A DNA stretch of 64,000 nucleotides, taken from the NCBI RefSeq assembly GCF_019218635.1, contig NZ_JAHUZB010000004.1:124001-188000 (forward strand). Reading direction: 5' to 3'. A program made the position numbers and the translations under genes. Each line of letters starts with the position of its first letter. Positions within the stretch are counted from its first letter, which is position 1. The notes beneath the pieces are model-generated. The model did no database searches. It saw only the letters and a list, made by a program, of their open reading frames with translations, and was not told where the DNA came from. This DNA is from Enterococcus alishanensis (GTDB lineage Bacteria; Bacillota; Bacilli; Lactobacillales; Enterococcaceae). Shown piece by piece: positions 35,313-43,047 of the stretch.

Positions 35313-35321
35313 TCTTTTTCC

Positions 35322-36272
35322 CTACTTCCCATAAAATTGTGAGAACGATTTCTCTTCCTCCATTGGAACCATCTGAGCCGTCACAACAACTCCATCTTTT
35401 TCTAATTCTAAAATTTTATGCACATCTTCTTCTGATAGAAATACTGATTTGGTCACTTGTTTTGTACCTTCTTTGGGACTAGAGTTGCCTAAATTAAACT
35501 TATTAATTGGCACCCCTAATTCAATCAAACGAAAAATCGTTTTGATATTTTTTACAATTAACATTACCTTTTGTCCATGGTAGGCATCTTCTTTTATTCG
35601 TCGTGCGGCTGTTTCAGTTTTTAAAATACTTAACTTAATGCCTCCTGGAACAGCAGCTTTTAATGAAGCTTTGGCAATAGGATCATTAACTACCTCATCA
35701 TCGACAATCATCACTCTTGTAGCTCCCAAAGACCCTAACCAAAGTGTTGCAACTTGACCATGAATCAAACGTTCATCTAACCTTACATGTCTGATTCCCA
35801 GATTAATCATTTTACTTTCAGATATTGGGAGATCCATTGGATTAGATTGTTTGTGTACTAATTCTTCATTATTACTAGCTGATGTTTTAATCCCATTTGA
35901 TCCTTCTATCATAATAGATTTTGCAATACTAGCCGCCGTTTCATTTGGATTGAATCTATCACTATACGCTCTTAATATCATGGGGATATTTAAACCTGAA
36001 ACTATTTCAATCGGTCTCGTCTCTTCTTCTTTTAATTGATTTAATTGATTGAATGGTGTGCCTCCCCATAAATCAACTAAACATAATAGCTCATCATCTG
36101 AGTCAAATTTAGTTAATACTTTATCTAATTTTTCACGAAATAGTTCTAAACTATCTTCAGGTTTTAAAATACATACTTCCACTTTTTCTTTTTCCCCAAA
36201 AATCATATCGCTTGTTTGCTTAACACCTAGAGCAAAATCACCATGACTTGCGATAATTATTCCCACACTCAT
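35322..36272 (-). CDS. PTS mannose-class EIIAB fusion
   Basis: A 316-residue fused cytoplasmic phosphocarrier. The IIA domain (about 1-125) has His10 in IIASHGDF and LWGGTPFNQ. A Ser/Asn-rich linker (about 125-155) joins the IIB domain, which has His171 in RLDERLIHGQV. This differs from the operon at 27-30 kb, where IIA and IIB are separate genes. It lies two bases after the fucosidase stop. Confidence 0.93.
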   Translation of the reverse strand: MSVGIIIASHGDFALGVKQTSDMIFGEKEKVEVCILKPEDSLELFREKLDKVLTKFDSDDELLCLVDLWGGTPFNQLNQLKEEETRPIEIVSGLNIPMILRAYSDRFNPNETAASIAKSIMIEGSNGIKTSASNNEELVHKQSNPMDLPISESKMINLGIRHVRLDERLIHGQVATLWLGSLGATRVMIVDDEVVNDPIAKASLKAAVPGGIKLSILKTETAARRIKEDAYHGQKVMLIVKNIKTIFRLIELGVPINKFNLGNSSPKEGTKQVTKSVFLSEEDVHKILELEKDGVVVTAQMVPMEEEKSFSQFYGK

Positions 36273-36274
36273 TT

Positions 36275-37585
36275 TTACCCCTCCTTTAATGTTAGTTCGA
36301 TCACTGGAATTAGTTCATTTGGTCTTCTGACTGGAATATTTAGCATCAACATGCTTGGATCAAGTGCTTCTTTTACATGAACTTCTGTAATCTCTTTGTA
36401 TAAATTAGTGGTCGCTTTTCTATCTCCTCCTAAATTTTTTGTATCTGTAAACCGAATTTCCGAACCATCATTTAACAGTCTTGCAAACGAGATCTTTCCG
36501 CCTAACTCTGGTAATAAAATTGTTCTATATGGCCAACTAAAAATGTGTAAAAATAATTTATTCCCTTTTTGAGTATAGCGACAATCTAAGGGTGCTTTAA
36601 ACTTAGACAATGTAGCTCCATAGATAGAATCTCCGTGTTTTCGTAACCATTCTCCTACAGTTTCTAAAATCTCATCGCTAGTCGAGTCCCATTCTCCTCG
36701 AGCATTTGGCCCAATATTCATTGTGAAATTGCCGCCTTTAGAAACTGTATCTACTAATTGTTTAGCTACCATTTCACTTGTTTTGAAGTTCAAATTATCC
36801 CGATCATAGCCCCAACTATTATTCAAGGTTTGGACTGTTTCCCAGACATCTTCTTCGTTTTCCATAGCATTGTTCCGTGCAAACTGTTCTGGTGTAAGCA
36901 CGCCTCTATTAAGATCTAAACGGTCATTAATAAATATATTAGGTTGAATTTCATAAATCATTTTTTCAAGCTCGACACTTCCCCAATCAGCAGCACCTTT
37001 ACCAACCGAAGTTCCCCAGTCTCTACTTTTATATGAAAAATCAAACCATAAATAATCAATCGTTCCGTAATTTGTTAATATTTCTTTCACTTGATTAGTT
37101 AAAAATTGTCTATAATTCTTCATGTCACCAGGATTTTTATCAATATACTCTTTGTTGTTTCTCATTGGGTGGTAACCATCAACTAAAAAGTCAGGCTGGT
37201 ACCAATCTAACAATGAATAATAAATACCAATTTTAATACCAACTTTTCTAAATTCTTCAATAAGTTCACCTAATAAATCTCTTTGATAAGGCGAATTCAT
37301 TACATTATATGAAGTTTCTTTAGTATCCCACAGACAAAAACCATCATGATGTTTCGCAGTAATAATCACATATTTAAACCCATCATCTTTAGCATTTTGT
37401 GCCCATTCTTTAGGGTTTAATAAGTCAGGATTAAAATGATCAAAATACTTTTTATAACCTTCAACACTGATTTCTTCTAAAGTCTGAACCCATTCATGTC
37501 TTCCGGCAACTGAATATAAGCCAAAATGAATAAACAAACCATATCTACTTTCTGAAAACCACTTGCGTCCATTTTTTACTGTCAT
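36275..37585 (-). CDS. Intracellular alpha-L-fucosidase (GH29)
   Basis: A 436-residue glycoside hydrolase family 29 enzyme without signal peptide, so it acts in the cytoplasm. GH29 marks: RYGLFIHFGLYSVAGRHEW, ITAKHHDGFCLWDT, IGIYYSLLDWY, the nucleophile Asp in YLWFDFSY (about 177) and NIGPNARGEWDS. It is the first gene of the PTS operon, which resembles the Lactobacillus casei alf system in which a mannose-class PTS imports a fucosyl-GlcNAc disaccharide for cytoplasmic cleavage. CAGGAGG lies before the ATG. Confidence 0.93.
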   Translation of the reverse strand: MTVKNGRKWFSESRYGLFIHFGLYSVAGRHEWVQTLEEISVEGYKKYFDHFNPDLLNPKEWAQNAKDDGFKYVIITAKHHDGFCLWDTKETSYNVMNSPYQRDLLGELIEEFRKVGIKIGIYYSLLDWYQPDFLVDGYHPMRNNKEYIDKNPGDMKNYRQFLTNQVKEILTNYGTIDYLWFDFSYKSRDWGTSVGKGAADWGSVELEKMIYEIQPNIFINDRLDLNRGVLTPEQFARNNAMENEEDVWETVQTLNNSWGYDRDNLNFKTSEMVAKQLVDTVSKGGNFTMNIGPNARGEWDSTSDEILETVGEWLRKHGDSIYGATLSKFKAPLDCRYTQKGNKLFLHIFSWPYRTILLPELGGKISFARLLNDGSEIRFTDTKNLGGDRKATTNLYKEITEVHVKEALDPSMLMLNIPVRRPNELIPVIELTLKEG

Positions 37586-37637
37586 TTTTTCCTCCTGTAA
37601 AGTTTTTTTATTTTATTTAAATAAATTATAGCGTTTG

Positions 37638-37653
37638 CATAAAAACGTTTCCA
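37638..37653 (-). promoter_or_regulatory. cre (CcpA) site in the fucosidase-PTS promoter
   Basis: TGGAAACGTTTTTATG on the minus strand matches cre. A TATAAT follows 17-22 bases later (37624-37630), so the site overlaps the expected -35 and should repress. Confidence 0.65.
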
Positions 37654-37703
37654 TAGTTGGAAAGTTTGTTGGCAATTCTTCAAAAAATACGCCATCTAAA
37701 AAA

Positions 37704-37719
37704 ATGGAAGCGTTCTAAT
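37704..37719 (+). promoter_or_regulatory. Second cre-like site, fucK side
   Basis: ATGGAAGCGTTCTAAT resembles cre, with one or two departures from consensus. It lies about 55 bases before fucK, so both arms of the divergent fuc locus carry a CcpA-like site. Confidence 0.5.
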
Positions 37720-37772
37720 GTATGATTATTATTGAAATATGGATTATGTAATTAGATTGGGAGGTATATGAA

Positions 37773-39218
37773 ATGTCCACAGTTTTATCCTTTGATTTAG
37801 GTGCAACAAGTGGCCGAGGTGTGGTTTTTTCTTTAAATAATGGAAAACTTACAGAAGAAAAAATTTATAGATTTAAAGACTATCAATTAATCGATTCTAC
37901 AAAAAATCAAATTTATTGGAATATAGATAAAATTATATCTGAAATCAAACAAATCATCGTTCTTGCTTCAACTGAATATTCTATTGAAAGCATTGGATTT
38001 GATACTTGGGGATGTGATTTTGGTTTATTAGATGAAAACGGAAATCTCTTAATGCTTCCTTTATGTTATCAAACCATGTTACAAGCTGAGTATTTACATT
38101 ATGGTATGTCCTTACCTAACGTGTTTCAAGAACGAACAGGGATCGCTAATGCATCTATTAATACCAGTTCACAGCTACTCTTTTTAAAAGATTTTTATCC
38201 TGAAGTTTTAAAGAAAGCTAACCACCTTTTAATGATGCCTGATTTAATTCAGTATCTATTAACCGGTGCAATTTGGACAGAATCATCAATCGCTTCAACA
38301 AGTCAGCTATTTGATATAGATAAGCATCAGTGGGCATTAGATTTGATAGAACTATTAGGCGTCTCTACTTCTTTATTTTCAACAATTGTTCTGCCTTACA
38401 CTCAAATCGGAGAAATCGAATTAAACAATAAAAAAATATTGGTTCACTCAGTCATGGAACATGATACAGCTAGTGCTATTTTTGCGTTACCTTCAAATGA
38501 TCATTCTTGTTTCTTTTTATCTTCAGGAACATGGTCTGTACTAGGAGAAAAATCAGAAAGGGGTATTTTGGTAAATCAACCACTTAATTCTGATTACTCT
38601 TATGAACAAGCCGGTGATGGAAAAATATTAAAACTGAAAAATTTGCTAGGTATGTGGTTTATTGAAGAAGCATTAAATTTTGTTAATCAATCTCAATCAA
38701 TAACCATCCAACAAATTCAAGAAATGTTAATTAACTGCAGTCCCATTGATTTTTTCTTTGATAATCAAAATTCTGATTTGATAAATCAGGAACAATTCGT
38801 GGAAAAATTAAAAAAATATGGAGAATTCCATCAGTTTCCATCTATCGATGAACCACACCAAATTTTTCTGATTATTTATCAAAATCTAGCTTTTAAATAT
38901 GCTACTGTCTTAGAAAATTTAGCTCAATCCACGCCATTAAGTACTCTTTTTTTATTTGGTGGTGGCGGTAAATCAAAATTTTTGAATCAATTGACTGCTG
39001 ATTTAATTCAATCACCCATAGCTGTCTGTTATTCTGAAAATTCCGCATTAGGAAACGCATTGGCCCAATTTTTAGCCATTGAAACAATTCAAAATCGTGT
39101 TGAATTAGTAAGCATTGTCAATGAAAATTATCCCCCTATTTATTTTTATCCGGAAAAATCAGAAGAGTTCAATAATAGTTATAACCAATATAAACAATTT
39201 ATGAGGAGGAACTACTAA
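37773..39218 (+). CDS. fucK: L-fuculokinase (FGGY family)
   Basis: Phosphorylates L-fuculose to L-fuculose-1-phosphate. The 481-residue FGGY kinase begins SFDLGATSGRGVVF and has IGFDTWGCDFGLL, FLSSGTWSVLGE and the C-terminal FGGGGKSKFLNQLTADL. Sequence alone resembles rhamnulokinase, a near relative, but the adjacent fucI and fucA fix the role as fuculokinase. GGGAGG precedes the ATG. The stop overlaps the fucI start by one base (TAATG), so translation is coupled. Confidence 0.88.
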   Translation: MSTVLSFDLGATSGRGVVFSLNNGKLTEEKIYRFKDYQLIDSTKNQIYWNIDKIISEIKQIIVLASTEYSIESIGFDTWGCDFGLLDENGNLLMLPLCYQTMLQAEYLHYGMSLPNVFQERTGIANASINTSSQLLFLKDFYPEVLKKANHLLMMPDLIQYLLTGAIWTESSIASTSQLFDIDKHQWALDLIELLGVSTSLFSTIVLPYTQIGEIELNNKKILVHSVMEHDTASAIFALPSNDHSCFFLSSGTWSVLGEKSERGILVNQPLNSDYSYEQAGDGKILKLKNLLGMWFIEEALNFVNQSQSITIQQIQEMLINCSPIDFFFDNQNSDLINQEQFVEKLKKYGEFHQFPSIDEPHQIFLIIYQNLAFKYATVLENLAQSTPLSTLFLFGGGGKSKFLNQLTADLIQSPIAVCYSENSALGNALAQFLAIETIQNRVELVSIVNENYPPIYFYPEKSEEFNNSYNQYKQFMRRNY

Positions 39219-40999
39219 TGAATTATCCTAAAATCGGTATTAGACCTGCAATCGATGGTAGACAAGGAGGTGTCCGAGAATCACTAGAACAACAAACTAT
39301 GGAGATGGCACTCAAAGCGAAAAAGTTAATAGAATCATCACTTTATTATATGGATGGATCACCGGTAGAATGTATCGTTCCAGATATCACAATTGGAGGC
39401 TATGCTGACGCTAGCAAAGTAGATGATTCTTTTGCACAGCAGGATGTTATTGCAACTTTAACTGTCTCACCCTGTTGGTGTTACGGTACTGAAACGATTG
39501 ATTTACGACCAGGTACTTTTAAAGCTATTTGGGGGTTCAACGGAACCGAAAGACCCGGGGCTGTATACTTAGCAGCTGCAATGAGCGGCTATGCTCAAAA
39601 AGGAATTCCTGCGTACAAAATTTATGGTAAAGAAGTTCAAGACAACGATGATCAAGCTATTCCAGAAGATGTTAAAGAAAAAATATTACTATTTGCTCGT
39701 GCTAGCATTGCTGCTGGGGAAATGAAAAATAAATCTTACGTTAACATTGGTTCTTCTTCAATGGGGATTGCCGGAAGTCAGATTAATCAAGAATTCTTTG
39801 AAAAATATTTAGGTATGCACATTGAGTATGTTGATATGACAGAAATCTTACGTCGCATCGAATTGGAAATTTTTGACCCTAACGAATACAAAGTTATTCG
39901 AGAGTGGATTGACACTAAATGTCAAGAAGGGATTGATATTAATGAAGGGAAAGAATTTCCGAAAATAATTACTAAATCCCGCTATATTTCTGATAATGAT
40001 CAGTGGGATTTTATTGCAAAGCAAACCTTAATCGTTCGTGATATTTTATTTGGCAACCCTAAGTTAGCTCAATTAGGATGGTTAGAAGAAGCTAAAGGAA
40101 GAAATGCTATTTCGGGAGGCTTTCAAGGTCAACGCCAATGGACAGATTGGTTACCTAATGGCGACTTTATGGAATCAATCTTAACTAGCACATTTGACTG
40201 GAACGGACCAAAACAACCGATTTCTTTTGCTACAGAAAACGACACTTGTAATGCTGCTGCTATGCTCTTTGGTTCTCTTCTAACGAATAAAGCACCAATA
40301 TTTTCTGATGTCAGAACCTACTGGAGCACTGAATCAATTAAACGAATCACAGGTTATGATTTGACCGGTAAAGCTCAGAATGGATTAATTCATCTATTAA
40401 ATTCAGGTGCTAGTGCTTTGGATGGTAGTGGTGGCAGTCTTGATGAAAATGGACAACCAACTATGAAAGAATTTTGGAATATGACCGAAGAAGACATTGA
40501 TAGCTGTCTTAGTAAAACTAAATGGTGTCGAGCTAATTATGAATACTTCAGAGGTGGCGGCTTTTCAAGTCAATATCATTTACAAGCTGAACTACCTTTG
40601 ACTTTGATTCGGTTGAATATTATTGATGGGGTTGGACCAACCCTACAGATTGCTGAAGGTTATTCTTGTGAATTACCAGTACATGTTCACGATATTTTGA
40701 ATAAACGGACCGACGAGACTTGGCCAACACTTTGGTTTGCTCCAAACCTAGGTGAAACTGGTTTTGAAGATGTTTATACAATGATGAATAATTGGGGAAG
40801 CAACCATGGTGCTAGTGTTCATGGACATATCGGCGCAGAATTATTAACTTTAGCTAGTATGTTACGAATCCCAGTGTCTCTTCACAATGTCCCAAGTAAA
40901 AAAATATTTAGACCGCATGTCTTTTCTGGGTTTGGAACAAAAGACACAGAGTCTTCAGATTTCAAAGCCTGTCAAACTTTTGGACCATTTTATAAATAA
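39218..40999 (+). CDS. fucI: L-fucose isomerase
   Basis: Converts L-fucose to L-fuculose using Mn2+. The 593-residue protein has the family length and starts YPKIGIRPAIDGRQGGVRES. Metal ligands appear as Glu in FATEND (about 340) and Asp in FSDVRTYWS (about 364), with a C-terminal His-rich segment GASVHGHIGAELL. AGGAGG inside the end of fucK serves as its ribosome binding site. Confidence 0.95.
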   Translation: MNYPKIGIRPAIDGRQGGVRESLEQQTMEMALKAKKLIESSLYYMDGSPVECIVPDITIGGYADASKVDDSFAQQDVIATLTVSPCWCYGTETIDLRPGTFKAIWGFNGTERPGAVYLAAAMSGYAQKGIPAYKIYGKEVQDNDDQAIPEDVKEKILLFARASIAAGEMKNKSYVNIGSSSMGIAGSQINQEFFEKYLGMHIEYVDMTEILRRIELEIFDPNEYKVIREWIDTKCQEGIDINEGKEFPKIITKSRYISDNDQWDFIAKQTLIVRDILFGNPKLAQLGWLEEAKGRNAISGGFQGQRQWTDWLPNGDFMESILTSTFDWNGPKQPISFATENDTCNAAAMLFGSLLTNKAPIFSDVRTYWSTESIKRITGYDLTGKAQNGLIHLLNSGASALDGSGGSLDENGQPTMKEFWNMTEEDIDSCLSKTKWCRANYEYFRGGGFSSQYHLQAELPLTLIRLNIIDGVGPTLQIAEGYSCELPVHVHDILNKRTDETWPTLWFAPNLGETGFEDVYTMMNNWGSNHGASVHGHIGAELLTLASMLRIPVSLHNVPSKKIFRPHVFSGFGTKDTESSDFKACQTFGPFYK

Positions 41000-41020
41000 T
41001 ATTGAGAAAGAAGGATCTCC

Positions 41021-41659
41021 ATGTATTCATCACAAAAACAAGAACTGATTGATTACGGAAATAAATTAATTTCAGATGGCTATACTTTAGGAACAGGAGG
41101 AAATCTAAGCTCTTTTATTCGTCAAGACAATCTAATGCTTATCACACCATCAGGAATACCTTTCGATAAAATTGAACTTAAAGATATAGTTACTATGGAA
41201 CTTAATGGCACTATCGTTGAAGGAACACGACTACCATCAAGTGAGTGGCGCATGCATAGCATAATGTATGAGAAACGTGATGATTTAAATTGTATTATTC
41301 ATGGTCACACTATTTATTCAACTGCTTTAGCCTTACTTGGAAAACCACTTCCAGCCTCTCACTATATGATTGCTACCGCTGGGAAAAATGTACGCTGTGC
41401 CAGATATGCGTCATTTGGAACTGAAGAATTGGCGATTAATGCTTTTGAAGCAATGAAAGATAGAAAAGCTGTTTTATTAGCAAACCACGGAGTTCTCACA
41501 GGTGGAAAAACAATGGCAGAAGCCTTCGCGGTCCTAGAGGAGTTAGAATATTGCTCAAAAGTTCATATCATTGCGTCAACTGTGGGAATTCCTACAGTTA
41601 TGACTGATGATGAGATGGCAAACATGGCGATCCGTTTTGAAACCTACGGACAAAAATAA
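41021..41659 (+). CDS. fucA: L-fuculose-1-phosphate aldolase (class II)
   Basis: Cleaves L-fuculose-1-phosphate into dihydroxyacetone phosphate and L-lactaldehyde. The 212-residue AraD/FucA-family protein has GTGGNLSS, the catalytic Glu in LPSSEWRMH, zinc His residues in IIHGHTIYST and a third in LLANHGVLTGG. It lies 21 bases after fucI. The lactaldehyde product would need a reductase or dehydrogenase, and the only fucO-like sequence in the window is a broken remnant at 22.7 kb. Confidence 0.93.
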   Translation: MYSSQKQELIDYGNKLISDGYTLGTGGNLSSFIRQDNLMLITPSGIPFDKIELKDIVTMELNGTIVEGTRLPSSEWRMHSIMYEKRDDLNCIIHGHTIYSTALALLGKPLPASHYMIATAGKNVRCARYASFGTEELAINAFEAMKDRKAVLLANHGVLTGGKTMAEAFAVLEELEYCSKVHIIASTVGIPTVMTDDEMANMAIRFETYGQK

Positions 41660-41713
41660 CAGCCCTATGGTACACTTAAATCATTCATTGTCAGTGATTG
41701 AGGAGGTACATTT

Positions 41714-42472
41714 ATGAGTGATTCTAGAAGAGATCAGATAGTAAATTTATTGAAAAAATATAAGAAATTAGATAATTACGAACTCGAAAAAATGTTATTT
41801 TGTTCATACTCTACTTTAAGACGAGAACTACTTATTCTTGAAAAGGAAGGAGTTATTCGCCGATACCGCGGAGGAGTTGTTTTAGAAGTGGAACAAAATC
41901 ATGTTATTTCCACTAATTACCGAGAAAATGTCATGATCTCTGAAAAAGAAAAAATAGCTGAAATAGCTAGCACTTTTATTGGTCCCGGAATGAGTATTTT
42001 TATTGATTCAAGCTCTACCGTTAAAAGATTACTTCCATATTTAGCAAATACTCCAAAACTAGTTGTTATAACAAATGGTCTCAAAATTGCATATGAATTT
42101 TCCCATGTTTGTACAGAAGATTCTAAAATTTTTATGATTGCTGGTGAAGTGATTAAAGATGCCGAGAGTGTCGTTGGTGATTATGGCAACTCATTTCTAG
42201 AGTTATTTCAAATAGATTTATGTATCTTCAGTTCTACTGGTATCGATTCATTTGGTATCTACGAGGCTAATTTTGCGCAAGCATTAGTCAAAAAAAAGGC
42301 TATGGCTATGGGCGGTAAAAGTTTACTGTTAGCAGATTACACTAAATTTGGAAAAAAACACGCTTATAAATTTTCAGACTGGGCTTCTTTTGAATATGTC
42401 ATTACTGATCAGCAACCCGATGATAAATATCTAGCTATTGCTAAAAAATACGATACAGAAATTTTATATTAA
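41714..42472 (+). CDS. DeoR-family transcriptional regulator
   Basis: A 252-residue sugar-type DeoR repressor. The N-terminal HTH contains LEKMLFCSYSTLRRELLILE and the linker EGVIRRYRGG; the C-terminal half (about 75-250) is a DeoR sugar-phosphate sensor with FIDSSSTVKRLLPYL and TGIDSFGIYEAN. It lies 54 bases after fucA, behind GAGGAGG, as the last gene of the fuc transcript. A fuculose-1-phosphate-like inducer is expected from the context. Confidence 0.92.
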   Translation: MSDSRRDQIVNLLKKYKKLDNYELEKMLFCSYSTLRRELLILEKEGVIRRYRGGVVLEVEQNHVISTNYRENVMISEKEKIAEIASTFIGPGMSIFIDSSSTVKRLLPYLANTPKLVVITNGLKIAYEFSHVCTEDSKIFMIAGEVIKDAESVVGDYGNSFLELFQIDLCIFSSTGIDSFGIYEANFAQALVKKKAMAMGGKSLLLADYTKFGKKHAYKFSDWASFEYVITDQQPDDKYLAIAKKYDTEILY

Positions 42473-42603
42473 ATATATTTTTTTGAATTTTATTTGTAAA
42501 TTTCAAAGAAAATGATCTTCTAAAAATGCTATATTATATATGCTATGACATCAATGAAAATAGGTTTATCATTAACTTCTTTTAGTTATACATTAAATAC
42601 AAA

Positions 42604-42640
42604 AGGAACCTCTACTGAAAATAGTAGAGGTTCTTTTTTT
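42604..42640 (+). terminator. Terminator of the fucKIA-deoR operon
   Basis: GAACCTCTACT (42606-42616) pairs with AGTAGAGGTTC (42623-42633) around a six-base loop, followed by seven T. Confidence 0.9.
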
Positions 42641-42936
42641 CATTATTTAGCCAATGAAGTTTCCGCTGGATCAGCCAAATTTAAAGCTTAATAGTACTCG
42701 GTAAAACATAAACGATAGACTTTAAATCAGGTTTTTAATAAATTAAGGACACTCAACTCAAAATACATCTAACTCAAAAAATAAAACTAATGGGACTTTT
42801 TTTGCCACTTTAAAATTTGTCGATTTATGGAACAGATCCACTGATTAGATCCTCTACATATTCAACTCGCTGTGTTCATCTCTATTGAAATATTTAAAGT
42901 AAACAAGCTTCACTTTTTTTAAATGAGTGTGTATCA
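42641..42936. other. Intergenic region without recognisable gene
   Basis: AT-rich sequence between two terminators. A short plus-strand frame ending at about 42691 (NEVSAGSAKFKA then stop) could be the tail of a lost gene, but I cannot identify it. Confidence 0.3.
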
Positions 42937-42972
42937 AAAAGTGCGCTTCCTTTTTTCAGGAAACGCACTTTC
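42937..42972 (-). terminator. Terminator of the membrane-anchored GH3 gene
   Basis: AAAGTGCG and CGCACTTT arms extended by TTCCT/AGGAA-type pairing form a hairpin with a T-rich end on the minus strand, about 75 bases after the stop. Confidence 0.75.
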
Positions 42973-43047
42973 TCCGTATTTTTCATCATAAACTATTCAT
43001 TTATGCCTCTAAAAAATTACCGACTTTGGAAACAAATATATTGTATT

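Noticed and set aside
37773-39218. Rhamnulokinase
   Set aside because: Sequence is close to both, but the adjacent fucI and fucA and lack of rhamnose genes favour fuculokinase.
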